NCBI GenBank assembly: GCA_017885385.1
Contig: JAFNGF010000356.1
Coordinates: 3,455 to 9,811 of the forward strand
Direction: 5' to 3'
From: Planctomycetota bacterium
GTDB taxonomy: Bacteria > Planctomycetota > Phycisphaerae > Sedimentisphaerales > Anaerobacaceae
Length of the DNA stretch: 6,357 nucleotides
Positions 6,203 to 6,357 of this stretch are shown here, in pieces. The position numbers and the translations under genes were made by a program. Numbering within the stretch: the stretch's first letter is position 1; each line of letters begins with the position of its first letter. The notes under the pieces were generated by a model, which ran no database searches, was not told the DNA's origin, and saw only the letters and a list, made by a program, of their open reading frames with translations.

Positions 6203-6357
6203 CTATTCTCTGGCTTTTCGGTCGGCCGTAAGCGGCGGGCCACAAGCATCGACAAACCACAAAGAAAGGAAGCAATCCAACAGACAGTAGAAGCGCTCTC
6301 TGCTTGGCATTAACCTGCTTGTCTTAATGTCTTTTATTGCATTACCGATATGTCTGG
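6203..6357 (-). CDS. Possible tail of an upstream gene, or repeat-derived open frame
   Basis: An open frame enters from the right edge and ends at a TAG (6205-6203), giving about 51 residues: RHIGNAIKDIKTSRLMPS, then RERFYCLLDCFLSLWFVD, then ACGPPLTADRKARE. It stops just before the LamG promoter, as the end of an upstream gene would. However, its first residues come from the 25-bp repeat, which also appears at 1642-1666 in an equally unconvincing frame. No family is recognised, and it may be non-coding. Confidence 0.2.
   Translation of the reverse strand, partial: RHIGNAIKDIKTSRLMPSRERFYCLLDCFLSLWFVDACGPPLTADRKARE
6333..6357 (+). repeat. 25-bp direct repeat, copy 2 (reaches the window edge)
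   Basis: Identical to 1642-1666 and in the same orientation. The repeat stops only because the window stops, so the true unit may be longer. The two copies bracket the LamG gene and the transposase relic. Confidence 0.8.

Overview
The window looks like part of a glycan-degradation locus from a Planctomycetota bacterium, most likely Phycisphaerae or Sedimentisphaerales. That placement is inferred from the style of the large secreted protein: LamG domains alternating with short 'HDVYFGT...YYWR...VWSFT' beta-sandwich repeats, dockerin-like Ca-binding motifs, and a C-terminal '..WLEEILWP'. No rRNA or other phylogenetic marker is present.

Both convincing genes lie on the minus strand. Reading in their direction (right to left), the right edge (6357-6203) holds a perfect 25-bp repeat and a short open frame that may be the tail of an upstream gene. 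A consensus-like sigma70 promoter (6181-6152) follows, with an inverted repeat over its -35 box. Then comes an unusually long leader of about 310 nt with three Shine-Dalgarno motifs, two mini-ORFs and an AT-rich palindromic element. The 1213-residue secreted LamG protein occupies 5831-2190 and ends at a strong intrinsic terminator (2139-2100).

The spacer 2099-1102 carries a decayed plus-strand fragment of an IS4/IS1634-type transposase (about 1780-2059), the second copy of the 25-bp repeat (1642-1666) and candidate promoters for the next gene. From 1101 to the left edge runs the N-terminal 367 codons of a secreted GH29 alpha-L-fucosidase, cut off by the window.

Working model: the fucosidase removes fucose from an environmental or algal glycan. 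The LamG/dockerin-like protein is probably an exported binding or scaffold protein for the same material. The two genes share a strand, but a terminator and separate promoters divide them, so they are neighbours rather than one operon. I found no tRNA, rRNA, CRISPR array, intact mobile element or wholly new system. The most unusual features are the dockerin split by a whole LamG domain and the leader architecture.
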